Positions 31,136-40,594 are shown, numbered from the stretch's first letter. The stretch: 64,000 nucleotides of DNA from Microbacterium protaetiae (GCF_004135285.1 NZ_CP035494.1:868001-932000); one strand, 5' to 3'. Notes: generated from the letters alone by a model not told the origin. Numbers and translations are program-made.

Positions 31136-32263
31136 TCAGCGCACCGAGGCGAAGAAGGTGCGGATGTCACCGGCGAGCTGTTCCGGCCGTTCCATGGCCG
31201 CGAAGTGGCCCCCGTCGTCGAAGCGGCTGAAGTGCACGATGCGAGAGTTGTCGCGCTCGGCGAACACCCGGATCGTCTGGAAGTCGTCGGCGAAGACGGC
31301 GACACCGGTCGGTGCGTCGTTCACCTGCGGCTCGGCCTGGGCCCGCGCGTTCTCGAGGTAGGCCCGGCTCATGCCCGAGGCCGCGTTCGTGAACCACGCG
31401 ATGCTCACCGCGAGCAGGATCTTCTCCAGCGGCACCAGCGAGGTGCCGTTGCCGAACGAGTTGAACAGCTCGCTGTAGGCGAGCAGCCCGACCGGTGAGT
31501 CGCTCAGGCCGACGGCGATCGTCTGCGGCCGCGAGGCGTTCATGGTGTTGTAGCCGCCCACCGATTGGAACCACTGCATGTGCTCGAGGCCGGCGTGGTC
31601 CTGCGGCGACAGCTTCTCGAACTCGGCCGGGTCGCCCGAGGGGAACGAGAACAGCTGCAGCACGTGCAGACCGAGAAACCCCTCGGGCTGGGCCAGACCC
31701 AGCTCGCGGGCGATCATGGCGCCGTTGTCGGAGCCGTGGATGCCGTAGCTGTCGTATCCGAGCGCGCGCATGAGCGCGTCGTAGGCCGTCGCGACGCGGG
31801 AAGTGGTCCACCCCGTCTGCGCCAGCGGCTGCGAGAACCCGAAGCCGGGCGCGTCGGGGATCACGACGTCGAAGGCGTCTTGGGCCCTTCCACCGTGCGT
31901 GACCGGGTCGACGAGAGCATCGATGACGTCGAGGTAGTCGGCTGCCGACCCCGGGTAGGTGTGCGCGAGCAGCAGGGGCGTGGCGCCGGGGTGCGGCGAG
32001 CGCACGTGAATGAAGTGGATCGGCTGGCCGTCGGCCTCGGCGATGAAGTGCGGAAGATCGTTGAGCGCCGCCTCGGCCTGCCGCCAGTCGAACTCCTGCC
32101 AGGCAGCGACCGCCTCGCGCAGATACGAATTCGGGGTTCCGGCATCCCAGTCGTCGGTCGGAGCCGGCTGCGGCAGCCGGGTGCGCGCGAGGCGCTCACG
32201 CAGGTCGGCGATCTGCTCGTCGGAGATGTGGATGGTGAAGGGGCGGATGTCGGTGATGTTCAT
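31136..32263 (-). CDS. Epoxide hydrolase (alpha/beta fold with EHN domain)
   Basis: 375 residues. The N-terminal EHN domain (IRPFTIHISDEQIADLRERLARTRLP to DLPHFIAEADGQPIHFIHV) precedes an alpha/beta-hydrolase core with LLAHTYPGS as the HGxP-like oxyanion loop. The nucleophile elbow HGSDNGA (Asp) corresponds to GGDWGA in microsomal-type enzymes. The catalytic His is near DDGGHFAAMERPE. It hydrolyses epoxides to diols; substrate unknown. Divergent from the WYL regulator, which probably controls it. Confidence 0.87.
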   Translation of the reverse strand: MNITDIRPFTIHISDEQIADLRERLARTRLPQPAPTDDWDAGTPNSYLREAVAAWQEFDWRQAEAALNDLPHFIAEADGQPIHFIHVRSPHPGATPLLLAHTYPGSAADYLDVIDALVDPVTHGGRAQDAFDVVIPDAPGFGFSQPLAQTGWTTSRVATAYDALMRALGYDSYGIHGSDNGAMIARELGLAQPEGFLGLHVLQLFSFPSGDPAEFEKLSPQDHAGLEHMQWFQSVGGYNTMNASRPQTIAVGLSDSPVGLLAYSELFNSFGNGTSLVPLEKILLAVSIAWFTNAASGMSRAYLENARAQAEPQVNDAPTGVAVFADDFQTIRVFAERDNSRIVHFSRFDDGGHFAAMERPEQLAGDIRTFFASVR

Positions 32264-32322
32264 GTCTTCGACGCTACGGGGCTAATAGGATGGATTCGTT
32301 CCTCTTTTTCCGGGAGTTTTTG

Positions 32323-33312
32323 ATGGGCGATCCTGCGGCGCGTCTTCTGGCATTGCTGGGCCTGTTGCAGCGCCGCGCAGACTGGAGCGGCCGAGAACTT
32401 GCCGAGCGCCTCGGGGTGTCCACGCGCACGATCCGGCACGACGTGGACCGGTTGCGCGAGCTGGGCTACCCCGTCGACGCGACGCGCGGCCGCATCGGCG
32501 GCTATCGGCTCGGCGCCGGCGGCAGCCTGCCGCCGCTGCTGCTCGACGACGACGAGGCAGTCGCTGTCACCGTCGCCCTGCAGGCGGCGACCGGGTTGGC
32601 GGGTGTGCGCGAGTCGGGTGAGCGGGTGCTGGCCAAGCTCGAGCAGGTGCTGCCCTCGCGGTTGCGCCCGATCATCGGCGCCCTGGGATCGACGATCGAA
32701 CGCGGACCCGACAACCTCGGCAGCGATGCACCCGACCCCGAGGTCGACCCGGCGGCGCTGCGCGCGATAGCGCAGGCGATCCACGACACCGAGTGGCTGC
32801 GCTTTGACGTCGGCGGGCAGCCGCGCCTGGTCGAGCCGTACCGGCTGGTCAACTGGCTGCGGCGCTGGCATCTGGTGGCGCGCGATCCACGTTCCGCACA
32901 GTGGTCGACCTTCCGCGTCGACACCATGGTGCTGCGCATGCCCACGCACCGGCGTTTCGACCCACAGCCGCTGCCCGACGGCGACTACACCTCGTTCGCC
33001 ATGCGCACGATCGCCTCGAGCGGGTGGATGGTGCACGCCCGGCTGCGCATCGCCGCCCCCGCCACCGAGGTGCTCGAGCGCATCAACCCCACTGTCGGAC
33101 TTGTCTCGCCCATCGACGACCATTCGTGTCTGCTGCTGACCGGCGCCGACAGCCTCGATACCGTGGCCGCGTACATCGGAATGCTGATGATGGATTTCAC
33201 CGTTGAATCGCCGCCCGAGCTCATCGATCGGCTGGCGGTGGTGGCGGCGCGCTATGGGCGCGCGGTGGATGCGGCATCCCGCCCCTCCCCGAAGGCGCCC
33301 CGGGTGCCCTAG
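32323..33312 (+). CDS. YafY-like HTH_11/WYL-domain transcriptional regulator
   Basis: 329 residues from the ATG at 32323, which has GGGAG six bases upstream; an in-frame ATG at 32290 lacks a site. HTH (LLALLGLLQRRADWSGRELAERLGVSTRTIRHDVDRLRELGY), then a linker GGYRLGAGG, then a WYL domain (VEPYRLVNWLRRWHLVARD, TFRVDTMV) and a WCX-like C-terminus. Divergent from the epoxide hydrolase gene across 59 bp. Confidence 0.87.
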   Translation: MGDPAARLLALLGLLQRRADWSGRELAERLGVSTRTIRHDVDRLRELGYPVDATRGRIGGYRLGAGGSLPPLLLDDDEAVAVTVALQAATGLAGVRESGERVLAKLEQVLPSRLRPIIGALGSTIERGPDNLGSDAPDPEVDPAALRAIAQAIHDTEWLRFDVGGQPRLVEPYRLVNWLRRWHLVARDPRSAQWSTFRVDTMVLRMPTHRRFDPQPLPDGDYTSFAMRTIASSGWMVHARLRIAAPATEVLERINPTVGLVSPIDDHSCLLLTGADSLDTVAAYIGMLMMDFTVESPPELIDRLAVVAARYGRAVDAASRPSPKAPRVP

Positions 33313-33336
33313 CCTGGCCTCAAGGAGGTCGTGCTC

Positions 33337-34176
33337 ATGAGCGAGAAGATCGTGGTTGGCGTGTCAACAGCACCGGTGGCCGAGCGGGTCGTCGCGTGGG
33401 CGGCGCAGCACGCGAAGGCCCTCGGGCAGAGTGTCGAACTGGTGACGGTCGTGGGCGGCGCCGTCGGGGCGGTCGGCGAGGACGGCGTCGCGCAGACGGC
33501 GCAGGGTGCCGCACAGAAGGTGCTTGATGTGCACGCGGCCACGATGAGAGAAGCGGGGGTGGATGCCGCAACCCGCGTCGAGCGCGGCAACCCCGTCGAG
33601 ATCCTCGTCGAGGCCTCCGAATCGGCCGCGCTGCTGGTGATCGGCAGTGATTCGAAGGGACCCGGATCGGGATCGGTGCGCGGGGCGCACGGCATCCGAA
33701 TCAGCGCGGCCGCGCATTCTCCCGTGGTCGTGGTTCCCGACTTCGACGTCAGCGGCCGGTCGGGCGTGGTGGTCGGCACCGACGGATCAGAGGTGTCGGC
33801 GGGCGCGCTGCGATTCGCGGCGGCCGAAGCCGCCCGCACCGGCGAGGTGCTGACGGCGGTCAGCGTGTGGACGCCGATGCCGATTCCCGGCCCGCTCAGC
33901 GGTTACCCCGAGCCGTACCTCGACGACATGCAGGGCGTGACCGCCGAGATCCTGCGCAACGTGCTCGCGGATGTGAGATCGCAGCATCCCGATCTCGAGA
34001 TCGTCGAGCGCGTCGAGTGCGGCTACCCGTCGACGATCATCACCGAACTCGCGCAGGAGGCCCGGCTGGCCGTGGTCGGCAGCCACGGCCGCGGCGCGTT
34101 CGCACGGCTGCTGCTCGGCTCGATCAGCCACGAGGTGCTCGCGCGGCTGGGAACGGTCACCGCCATCGTGCGGTGA
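33337..34176 (+). CDS. Universal stress protein with two UspA domains
   Basis: 279 residues; AAGGAGG lies eight bases before the ATG at 33337. Two tandem Usp domains (about 1-135 and 140-279). The second keeps the nucleotide motif VVGSHGRGAFARLLLGSISHEVL (GxxG-x9-GS); in the first it is changed to VIGSDSKGPGSGSVRGAHG, suggesting that only one domain binds ATP well. Stand-alone gene with its own ribosome-binding site. Confidence 0.9.
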   Translation: MSEKIVVGVSTAPVAERVVAWAAQHAKALGQSVELVTVVGGAVGAVGEDGVAQTAQGAAQKVLDVHAATMREAGVDAATRVERGNPVEILVEASESAALLVIGSDSKGPGSGSVRGAHGIRISAAAHSPVVVVPDFDVSGRSGVVVGTDGSEVSAGALRFAAAEAARTGEVLTAVSVWTPMPIPGPLSGYPEPYLDDMQGVTAEILRNVLADVRSQHPDLEIVERVECGYPSTIITELAQEARLAVVGSHGRGAFARLLLGSISHEVLARLGTVTAIVR

Positions 34177-34230
34177 GCGAATCGCGACTGCTCAGATGAC
34201 GCCGATCGACGGCGCATGACGCCGCGTGAT

Positions 34231-34245
34231 GCGATGTGACATCGC
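34231..34245. promoter_or_regulatory. Inverted repeat upstream of the LysR gene
   Basis: GCGATG-TGA-CATCGC is a perfect 6-3-6 inverted repeat 37 bp upstream of the LysR start. It could be an autoregulatory site or part of a terminator for the stress-protein gene; no T-run follows. Confidence 0.4.
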
Positions 34246-34282
34246 GCGGGGCGAGCACGGCGGCGGCGCCTAGCATCGCCGC

Positions 34283-35125
34283 ATGGACGAGACGCTGGAG
34301 ATCTCGCTGCTGCGCACGTTCGTCGCCATCGACGACTGGGGTGGTTTCGGGCGGGCGGCATCGGCGCTGCGCAAGAGCCAACCCACAGTGAGCCAGCACG
34401 TGCGCACACTCGAGCGCCGGCTGGGGCATGCCCTGGTCGAACGAGACGGCCGCAAGGCGAAGTTCACCGGCGCCGGCGAGCGGCTGCTCGTCGAGGCCCG
34501 TCGCATCATCGCGGTGCACGACGAAGCACTCGTGCGGCTTGACCCGACAGCGGCACGACCTCTGGTCGTCGCCGCCACCGAGATGATGGCCCCGGCGCTT
34601 CTCACCGCGCTCACGGCAGGCCGCGGCATCCGTCCCGCCCCGCCGTTCACGTTCTTGATCGAGCGATCCGGTGCTCTCACCGATGCCGTCGCTGCCGGCA
34701 CCGTTGACCTCGCCGTGGTCCTCGCCCTCGGCCCCGATGCATCCGGCGTCGAGCTCGGGGCTGTGCCCCTGCGCTGGTTCGCCGCCCCCGGCTGGCAGCC
34801 GCCGACCGATCGCCCGCTGCCGTTCGTCTCACACGCAGAGCCACCGGGTCTCGCGCAGCACGCCATGCGCGTGTTGCAAGACCAAGTGCGCCAGGTCGAG
34901 ACCGTCGCCGAATCGCCCGGGCTTGCCGGGGCATGCGCGGCCGCCCGGGCCGGGCTCGGCGTGGCGGCGCTGCCCGCCGCCGAAACCGATGGGCACGGGC
35001 TCGTTTCGCCCGGCGAACTGCCTGATCTCGGCGCGGCGACGGTGCGTCTGGTGGCGCGCCCGGGCGTCGACGAGCAGCTCTTGTCGAGGGTCGCGCGAGC
35101 CCTTGCCGACCGTTTCGGGCGGTAA
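34283..35125 (+). CDS. LysR-family transcriptional regulator
   Basis: 280 residues. N-terminal winged HTH (ISLLRTFVAIDDWGGFGRAASALRKSQPTVSQHVRTLERRLGHALVERDGR) followed by a LysR substrate-binding domain. It lies upstream of the sulfonate-type ABC operon in the same direction, 209 bp away, and is the natural candidate to control it. Effector unknown. Confidence 0.88.
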   Translation: MDETLEISLLRTFVAIDDWGGFGRAASALRKSQPTVSQHVRTLERRLGHALVERDGRKAKFTGAGERLLVEARRIIAVHDEALVRLDPTAARPLVVAATEMMAPALLTALTAGRGIRPAPPFTFLIERSGALTDAVAAGTVDLAVVLALGPDASGVELGAVPLRWFAAPGWQPPTDRPLPFVSHAEPPGLAQHAMRVLQDQVRQVETVAESPGLAGACAAARAGLGVAALPAAETDGHGLVSPGELPDLGAATVRLVARPGVDEQLLSRVARALADRFGR

Positions 35126-35272
35126 CACGGCTTCACACGCCGTCACGGTGCGTCGCGTGTGACCGGCGGCAGCCGATGGGCCGGGCGACGCCGGTTGCCC
35201 GTGAGCCGCGGAAAGACGCGGATCACGGCGGAACGATCGGAACCGCTGATGGGATGCCGCACCGACTCTTAT

Positions 35273-35283
35273 TGGACAGTCCA
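35273..35283. promoter_or_regulatory. TGGACAGTCCA palindrome upstream of the sulfonate-type operon
   Basis: A perfect 5-1-5 palindrome in TTATTGGACAGTCCAG, 52 bp before the start of the substrate-binding-protein gene. It is a plausible repressor or activator site for sulfur control; not matched to a known regulon. Confidence 0.4.
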
Positions 35284-35334
35284 GCCGCGTGCGCCGCAAG
35301 CTTTCGGGCAACCCATCCGCGGAAGGAACACGAC

Positions 35335-36411
35335 ATGACACTCCCCCGATTCGCCCGGCGGCCACCGGGCCGGCGTGCCCCCGTGGCAGCCGCGACGCTG
35401 CTCGCGCTGTTGGCACTGGCCGGCTGTGCCACCACGAGCTCGTCTGCTGCCGAGTACTCCCCCGATAAGCCACTGCCCACCGGCACCCCCTCTGCCGACA
35501 CGAGTCTGCGCGTGGCCGGGCGCACGACACAGCTACAGCTGCAGGCCGCCGGCTCGGCGATCGCTCCGCTGGATTTCGCCGTGAGCGACTGGGTGAACGT
35601 CGGCGCCGGCCCCGATGTCATCCAGGCGTTCCGCGCCGATGCCGTCGACATCGCCTCGAACGCGATCCTGCCGCCGATCCAAGCGCACGCCATCGGCTTC
35701 GACGCGAAGGTCGTCGCCGTGCTCGAGCGGCCGCAGCCGAGTTACGTATTCGCAACCGCCCCGGGCACCGACATCTCGTCGTTCGCCGACTTCCGCGGCA
35801 CGAAGATCGCGTTCTCCCAGGGGCAGTCGCAGGGCGACACGGTGCTGCGCACACTGCAGGCCGAAGGCATCGACTACGACGATGTCGAGCTGGTCGATCT
35901 GCCCAGCACGCAGTTCCTGACGGCGCTGCAGGGCGGACAGGTCGATGTCGCACCGCTCAGTGAGCCGGCCGTCACCAAATACATCGACGACTACGCGCAA
36001 GACGGAGCACGAGCCATCCCATCGCAGGTGCCTGATCTGCTCACTGTGCTCTGGGCGCCGGCGGAAGTCCTGGCCGACGACGACAATGTGCGGGCGATCC
36101 GCGATTACATCCGCACCTGGGCACAGGGACAGGTCTGGGCGTGGGAGCACGCCGACGCGTGGAAGAAGTTCTACTACGTCGACACCGAAGGGGTCTCCGA
36201 CACCGACGCCGACCGCATCTGGGCGACGGCCAACAAACCGCTGTTCCCCGACGACTGGGACAAGGCCGTGGACTGGGCCCAGTCGTCGATCGGGCTGCTC
36301 GCCGACGGCGGGTTCATCGACAAGGGATTCGACGCCGAAGAGCTCTTCGACCGGCGCTTCGAGCACGATGCCGCCGCCGCCGTGGCGGCGCAGTACACGA
36401 GGGAGGGATGA
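35335..36411 (+). CDS. ABC transporter substrate-binding lipoprotein, sulfonate/nitrate/taurine type
   Basis: 358 residues; GGAAGGA precedes the ATG at 35335. Signal peptide with lipobox LALAGC. The mature protein has the SsuA/TauA-like layout: IAPLDFAVSDWVNVGAGPDVIQAFRADAVDIA, PGTDISSFADFRGTKIAFSQGQSQGDTVL, LPSTQFLTALQGGQVDVAPLSEPAVTKY. First gene of a four-gene operon with permease, ATPase and an FMN monooxygenase, so an organosulfur (or nitrilotriacetate-like) substrate is likely. Confidence 0.88.
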   Translation: MTLPRFARRPPGRRAPVAAATLLALLALAGCATTSSSAAEYSPDKPLPTGTPSADTSLRVAGRTTQLQLQAAGSAIAPLDFAVSDWVNVGAGPDVIQAFRADAVDIASNAILPPIQAHAIGFDAKVVAVLERPQPSYVFATAPGTDISSFADFRGTKIAFSQGQSQGDTVLRTLQAEGIDYDDVELVDLPSTQFLTALQGGQVDVAPLSEPAVTKYIDDYAQDGARAIPSQVPDLLTVLWAPAEVLADDDNVRAIRDYIRTWAQGQVWAWEHADAWKKFYYVDTEGVSDTDADRIWATANKPLFPDDWDKAVDWAQSSIGLLADGGFIDKGFDAEELFDRRFEHDAAAAVAAQYTREG

Positions 36412-37298
36412 TGTCCACCAAGTCGATCCTCGCCGAGCCGGGCCCCGTCGTGGGGTCGCTGCCGACGATCCCGCGGGATGCCGCATCCGCGCCGAAGCTC
36501 GAGCTCTCGCGGCAATCGCAGCGCCACCGGCTCGGCCGGGGAAGGTCCCGCCCGGGTTCTCGGCTTCTCGGACCCCTTCTGCTGCTCGCGGTATGGCAGG
36601 CCGCGGCATCCCTCGGTCTTCTCGATCCCCGCCTGCTGACCGGACCCGACGCCGTCATCCGCACGACGTGGCGGCTGATCGCCGACGGCACGCTCGGCGA
36701 AAACGTCGGCACCTCGCTGTGGCGCGCCGTGCTGGGGCTGACGATCGGAACGATCGCCGGTGTGGTGCTGGCGATCGTCGCCGGCCTCACCCGGCTCGGC
36801 GAGGCACTCGTCGACGGAACGCTTCAGGTCAAGCGTGCGATTCCGGTGCTCGCGCTGATTCCGCTGCTGATCCTGTGGCTGGGCATCGGCGAGGAGTTCA
36901 AGGTGACCATCGTCGCCCTCGGCGTGCTGATACGCATCTACATCAACACCTACAGCGCCCTGACCGGCATCGACGTCAAATACATCGAACTGGCCGAGTC
37001 GCTGCGGCTCAACCGCTGGCAGTACGTGCGCTCGGTGCTCGTCCCCGGTGCACTTCCCGGGTTCTTCGTCGGGTTCCGACTCGCCGTGGTCGGGTCGTGG
37101 ATGGCGTTGATCGTGGTCGAGACCATCAACGCAACCTCGGGCGTGGGCTACATGATGGCGCAGGCGCAGCTGTACGCACAGTCCGACATCATCCTCGTCG
37201 GCCTGCTCGTGTACGGGGTCTTCGGCTTCACCTCCGACGCGCTGGTGCGACTTCTGGAAAGGAGGGTGCTGTCATGGCGACGCACTCTCGCGAGCTGA
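36411..37298 (+). CDS. ABC transporter permease (SsuC/TauC type)
   Basis: 295 residues from the ATG at 36411, the second of two adjacent ATGs overlapping the stop of the upstream gene. A ~55-residue cytoplasmic N-terminus precedes about six membrane helices with the binding-protein-dependent transport EAA-like loop ELAESLRLNRWQYVRSVLVPGALPGFFVGFRLA. Typical of aliphatic sulfonate permeases. Partner of the following ATPase. Confidence 0.88.
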   Translation: MSTKSILAEPGPVVGSLPTIPRDAASAPKLELSRQSQRHRLGRGRSRPGSRLLGPLLLLAVWQAAASLGLLDPRLLTGPDAVIRTTWRLIADGTLGENVGTSLWRAVLGLTIGTIAGVVLAIVAGLTRLGEALVDGTLQVKRAIPVLALIPLLILWLGIGEEFKVTIVALGVLIRIYINTYSALTGIDVKYIELAESLRLNRWQYVRSVLVPGALPGFFVGFRLAVVGSWMALIVVETINATSGVGYMMAQAQLYAQSDIILVGLLVYGVFGFTSDALVRLLERRVLSWRRTLAS

Positions 37299-38047
37299 CG
37301 CCGACGACGTCGACCGCCGCGCTGCGCACCGTCGACCTGCATCGATCGTTCGGCGACCGCACAGTGCTCGACGGCATCGACCTCGAGATCGCGCGCGGCG
37401 AGTTCGTCGCCCTGATCGGTCGCAGCGGATCGGGCAAGAGCACGCTGCTGCGAGCCGTCGCCGGACTCGACGACACCGTCGACGGCAGCGGCGAGGTGTT
37501 GGTGCCGCCACGGGTCTCGCTCGTCTTTCAGGACTCACGCCTGCTGCCGTGGCGACGCGTGCTCGAGAACATCGTGCTGGGCCGGCCCGGCGCCGAGGCA
37601 CGAGAGCGCGGCCGCCGTGCGCTGGCCGAAGTGGGCCTGGCCGGCCGAGAGCGGGCCTGGCCGCACGAGCTGTCGGGCGGCGAGCAGCAGCGCGCAGCCC
37701 TCGCGCGCTCGCTGGTCGGCGAGCCGCAGCTACTGCTGGCCGATGAGCCGTTCGGCGCGCTGGACGCACTCACCCGCATCCGCATGCACTCGCTGCTGCG
37801 CACACTGCTGCGCGTGCACAGTCCGGCCGTGCTGCTGGTCACCCATGACGTCGACGAGGCGGTGCTGCTGGCCGACCGCGTGCTGGTGATCGAGAACGGA
37901 CGGTTCTCGCTCGACCTGCACATCGACCTGCCGCCGGACCGCAGCGCCGCCCACCCCGAGGTCGCGTCTTATCGCGAGCTGCTGCTCGCCTCTCTCGGCG
38001 TCGACACCGACCCGAACCACCATCACAACCGTGAGGAGAACTCATGA
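37274..38047 (+). CDS. ABC transporter ATP-binding protein (SsuB type)
   Basis: 257 residues from the ATG at 37274, which lies inside the 3' end of the permease gene and has AAGGAGG upstream. Walker A GRSGSGKST, Q-loop VFQDSRLLPWRRVLENI (the SRLLPW form seen in SsuB/TauB), signature LSGGEQQR, Walker B LLLADEPFGALD, switch VTHDVDEA. It energises uptake for the operon. The monooxygenase gene overlaps its stop (ATGA). Confidence 0.9.
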   Translation: MATHSRELTPTTSTAALRTVDLHRSFGDRTVLDGIDLEIARGEFVALIGRSGSGKSTLLRAVAGLDDTVDGSGEVLVPPRVSLVFQDSRLLPWRRVLENIVLGRPGAEARERGRRALAEVGLAGRERAWPHELSGGEQQRAALARSLVGEPQLLLADEPFGALDALTRIRMHSLLRTLLRVHSPAVLLVTHDVDEAVLLADRVLVIENGRFSLDLHIDLPPDRSAAHPEVASYRELLLASLGVDTDPNHHHNREENS

Positions 38048-39381
38048 CCACCGAACGACAGCTGCACTTCAACCTCTTCCTGCACGACACCGGCCACCAC
38101 GAGGCCTCGTGGCGTCTGCCCGACGCCGACCCGCGCGCGCATCTCGACCTCGACTACCACCGGCGGCTGGCGCGCATCGCGGAAGACGCGAAGTTCGACT
38201 CGCTGTTCCTCGCCGACGGACCGGCGCTCGCCGGCGACGTCGGACGCCGGCCGCAGGGCCGCATCGAGCCCACCGTGCTGCTGACCGCGCTCGCGGCGAC
38301 GACCTCCCGGATCGGGCTGATCGCGACGGCCTCGACCTCATACAACGAGCCGTTCAACCTCGCGCGTCGCCTCTCATCGGTCGACTGGATCTCGGATGGG
38401 CGCGCGGGCTGGAACATCGTCACGACGGCCGGTGAGGCCGCCGCGCGCAACTTCGGTCTGGAAGACCAGCCACTGCACCGGGCGCGATACGAGCGGGCCG
38501 CGGAGTTCCTCGAGGTCGCCACGAAGCTCTGGGACTCGTGGGAGGACGACGCGATCGTCGCCGACAAAGCGGCGGGGGTGCACACGCTCGCCGCGAAGGT
38601 GCACGCGATCGGTCATCGCGGCGAGCACTTCCGCGTGGCGGGGCCGCTGAATGCGCCGCGCAGTCCCCAGGGATATCCGCTGCTCGTGCAGGCCGGTTCG
38701 AGCGAAGACGGCAAGGAGTTCGCCGCGAGGTGGGCCGAAGCCATCTTCACGGCCCAGCCGACGATCGAAGAGGCGCAGGATTTCTACGCCGACATCAAGC
38801 GCCGGGTGCTGGCCCAGGGGCGCGATCCCGAGCACGTGAAGGTGCTTCCGGGGCTTGTGCCGGTGATCGGCGAGACCGAGGCCGAGGCACGCGAGCTGGA
38901 TGCCGAGCTCGACCGTCTGATCACCCCCGAATACGCACGGCGGCAACTCGCCAAGACGTTGAAGGTCGACCCCGAAACGCTGGCGTTCGACGCACCGCTG
39001 CCCGACGATCTTCCCGGAGAGGATGCCGTCGAGGGATCGAAGAGCCGGTATTCGCTCATCGTCGATCTCGCTCGGCGTGAGAATCTCACGGTGCGCGAGC
39101 TGATCGGCCGCCTCGGCGGTGGACGGGGGCACCGCACCTTCACCGGAACGCCCGTGCAGATCGCCGACACCATTCAGCAGTGGTTCGAGAACGGCGCGGC
39201 CGACGGCTTCAACATCATGCCCGCCGTCCTCCCCTCCGGCCTTGAGGTGTTCGTGGAGCGGGTCGTGCCGATTCTGCAGGAGCGCGGGCTGTTCCGCACC
39301 GAGTACGAGGGCCGCACGCTGCGCGAGCACTACGGGCTGCCGCGGCCCGTCAACCAATACACCCTGGCGTCGGTGCAGTGA
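38044..39381 (+). CDS. FMN-dependent monooxygenase, NtaA/SnaA/DszA family
   Basis: 445 residues of the bacterial luciferase superfamily. Family marks include FNLFLHDTGHHEASWRLPDADP, SLFLADGPALAGD, TSRIGLIATASTSYNEPFNLARRLSSVDWISDGRAGWNIVT and PLLVQAGSSEDGKEFAARWAEAIFTAQPT. Members desulfurise or oxidise dibenzothiophene sulfone, nitrilotriacetate, pristinamycin precursors and similar compounds with reduced FMN from a separate reductase. Its position as last gene of a sulfonate-type ABC operon suggests release of sulfur or nitrogen from an imported organic compound. Confidence 0.9.
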   Translation: MTTERQLHFNLFLHDTGHHEASWRLPDADPRAHLDLDYHRRLARIAEDAKFDSLFLADGPALAGDVGRRPQGRIEPTVLLTALAATTSRIGLIATASTSYNEPFNLARRLSSVDWISDGRAGWNIVTTAGEAAARNFGLEDQPLHRARYERAAEFLEVATKLWDSWEDDAIVADKAAGVHTLAAKVHAIGHRGEHFRVAGPLNAPRSPQGYPLLVQAGSSEDGKEFAARWAEAIFTAQPTIEEAQDFYADIKRRVLAQGRDPEHVKVLPGLVPVIGETEAEARELDAELDRLITPEYARRQLAKTLKVDPETLAFDAPLPDDLPGEDAVEGSKSRYSLIVDLARRENLTVRELIGRLGGGRGHRTFTGTPVQIADTIQQWFENGAADGFNIMPAVLPSGLEVFVERVVPILQERGLFRTEYEGRTLREHYGLPRPVNQYTLASVQ

Positions 39382-39390
39382 GATTCACCA

Positions 39391-39436
39391 GGATGCCGCT
39401 GCCCGGGTCGCCGCGCCCGCCCGGGCAGCGGCATCC
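39391..39436 (+). terminator. Strong hairpin ending the ABC-monooxygenase operon
   Basis: GGATGCCGCTGCCCGGG (39391-39407) pairs perfectly over 17 bp with CCCGGGCAGCGGCATCC (39420-39436) around a 12-base loop, nine bases after the stop codon. No T-run follows; the stem contains the GGATGCCGC word seen in other hairpins of this window. Confidence 0.7.
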
Positions 39437-39492
39437 CGGGTCGCTGCGGCCGCGCAACACGGCCCCCAGTTATGACCACCTAGCATGGTCAG

Positions 39493-40128
39493 GTGAGATT
39501 TCGTTCATCCCTCCCTCTTCTCATCGTCGGTGGAATCGTCGCGAGCACCGCACTGGCCGGGTGCTCAGCCGGCGGCGATCCGGATCCGGTCTTTCCCACT
39601 GCGGCTACGGGCCTGCCCGATGCAACCTCACTCAGCGAGCCCGGTTCAACGGTCGCGGCTGGCGAATGGGGCGTCCTGCAGACCTACGATTCCGTCGGTG
39701 ATCCCCGCGTCAGCGTTGTCGCGATGAAGACCGGACCTGTGCGCAAGGGCACCGCGTCAGACCTCGATGACGTCACGATCCCCGGCGGACTCCCCGACGA
39801 CTCCATCGCCTATTACGCCAACATCTCGTACTCGGTGCTCGAGGGAGACCATCACGCAAGCCCCATGCACCAGCTCACCGCCGTCGATACGACCAGCGAC
39901 GAGCACGCAACAATGCTCAGCGTTCCCTCCGACCTCATGAACTGCCCCGAGCAAGAAACCGAGCAGGCCACTGACGTGAAGCAACAGGCCGTGGGGTGTC
40001 TCGTCTTCGTCATGCCCGAGGGCACGACACCGGATGCGGTCGTGTTCACTGCCACGCACAGCGACGAACTCGACACCGATGTCAGCCCACTGACGTTCAC
40101 TCTGCCTGCCGCAGAATCAGCGTCATAA
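39493..40128 (+). CDS. Lipoprotein of unknown function
   Basis: 211 residues from a GTG. Signal peptide FRSSLPLLIVGGIVASTALAGC ends in a lipobox (LAGC), so it is an exported, lipid-anchored protein. The mature region (AGEWGVLQTYDSVGDPRVSVVAMKTGPVRKG, then beta-rich sequence with two conserved-looking Cys) resembles small extracellular beta-sandwich lipoproteins of Actinobacteria. No function can be assigned. The small membrane protein follows 28 bp later. Confidence 0.75.
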   Translation: MRFRSSLPLLIVGGIVASTALAGCSAGGDPDPVFPTAATGLPDATSLSEPGSTVAAGEWGVLQTYDSVGDPRVSVVAMKTGPVRKGTASDLDDVTIPGGLPDDSIAYYANISYSVLEGDHHASPMHQLTAVDTTSDEHATMLSVPSDLMNCPEQETEQATDVKQQAVGCLVFVMPEGTTPDAVVFTATHSDELDTDVSPLTFTLPAAESAS

Positions 40129-40156
40129 CACCACGACCGATACGAGAGGACAACGG

Positions 40157-40594
40157 ATGATCATCTGGACGCGGTGGGGATTCTTCGCCGTCATCTTCAT
40201 CGGTGTGGGAGTGGGGCTGGGTTTCGCCCTCAAGGCAGCCTTCGGACTCGGTGGCCTCGATGAGAGTGCGGTGAACGGAATCTTCGTCGGTGTCGGGTTC
40301 GTCCTCTCTGCCGTCGGGCTCTTCTTCTTCGAGCGATTCGTCGTTCGTCGCCACCTCGACGAGCCGCGCCCGATGATGGTCGCGCGCCAGCTCGCAGAGT
40401 CCCGCCGACTGGCGAACGGCGCCGTGCAGACGACAGAAATGGTTCCGGCCGTCATCCCCGGGACCACCGTGCCCGCCGTCGTTCAGCCCCGATCCACCTT
40501 CTTCGCCATCCCTCTGCGACTGTGGCCGTTTCTCATCGCTGTTCTCGGGGTGGTCGTGCTCATCATCAATCTGGTGCGCGTGATGGTCGGTTGA
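40157..40594 (+). CDS. Small membrane protein of unknown function
   Basis: 145 residues with three membrane segments: residues ~8-28, ~42-62 and ~120-142. The loop between the second and third is basic and ends in a Thr/Pro/Val-rich part. AGAGGACAACGG lies before the ATG. Probably co-transcribed with the lipoprotein gene. No family recognised. Confidence 0.7.
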   Translation: MIIWTRWGFFAVIFIGVGVGLGFALKAAFGLGGLDESAVNGIFVGVGFVLSAVGLFFFERFVVRRHLDEPRPMMVARQLAESRRLANGAVQTTEMVPAVIPGTTVPAVVQPRSTFFAIPLRLWPFLIAVLGVVVLIINLVRVMVG

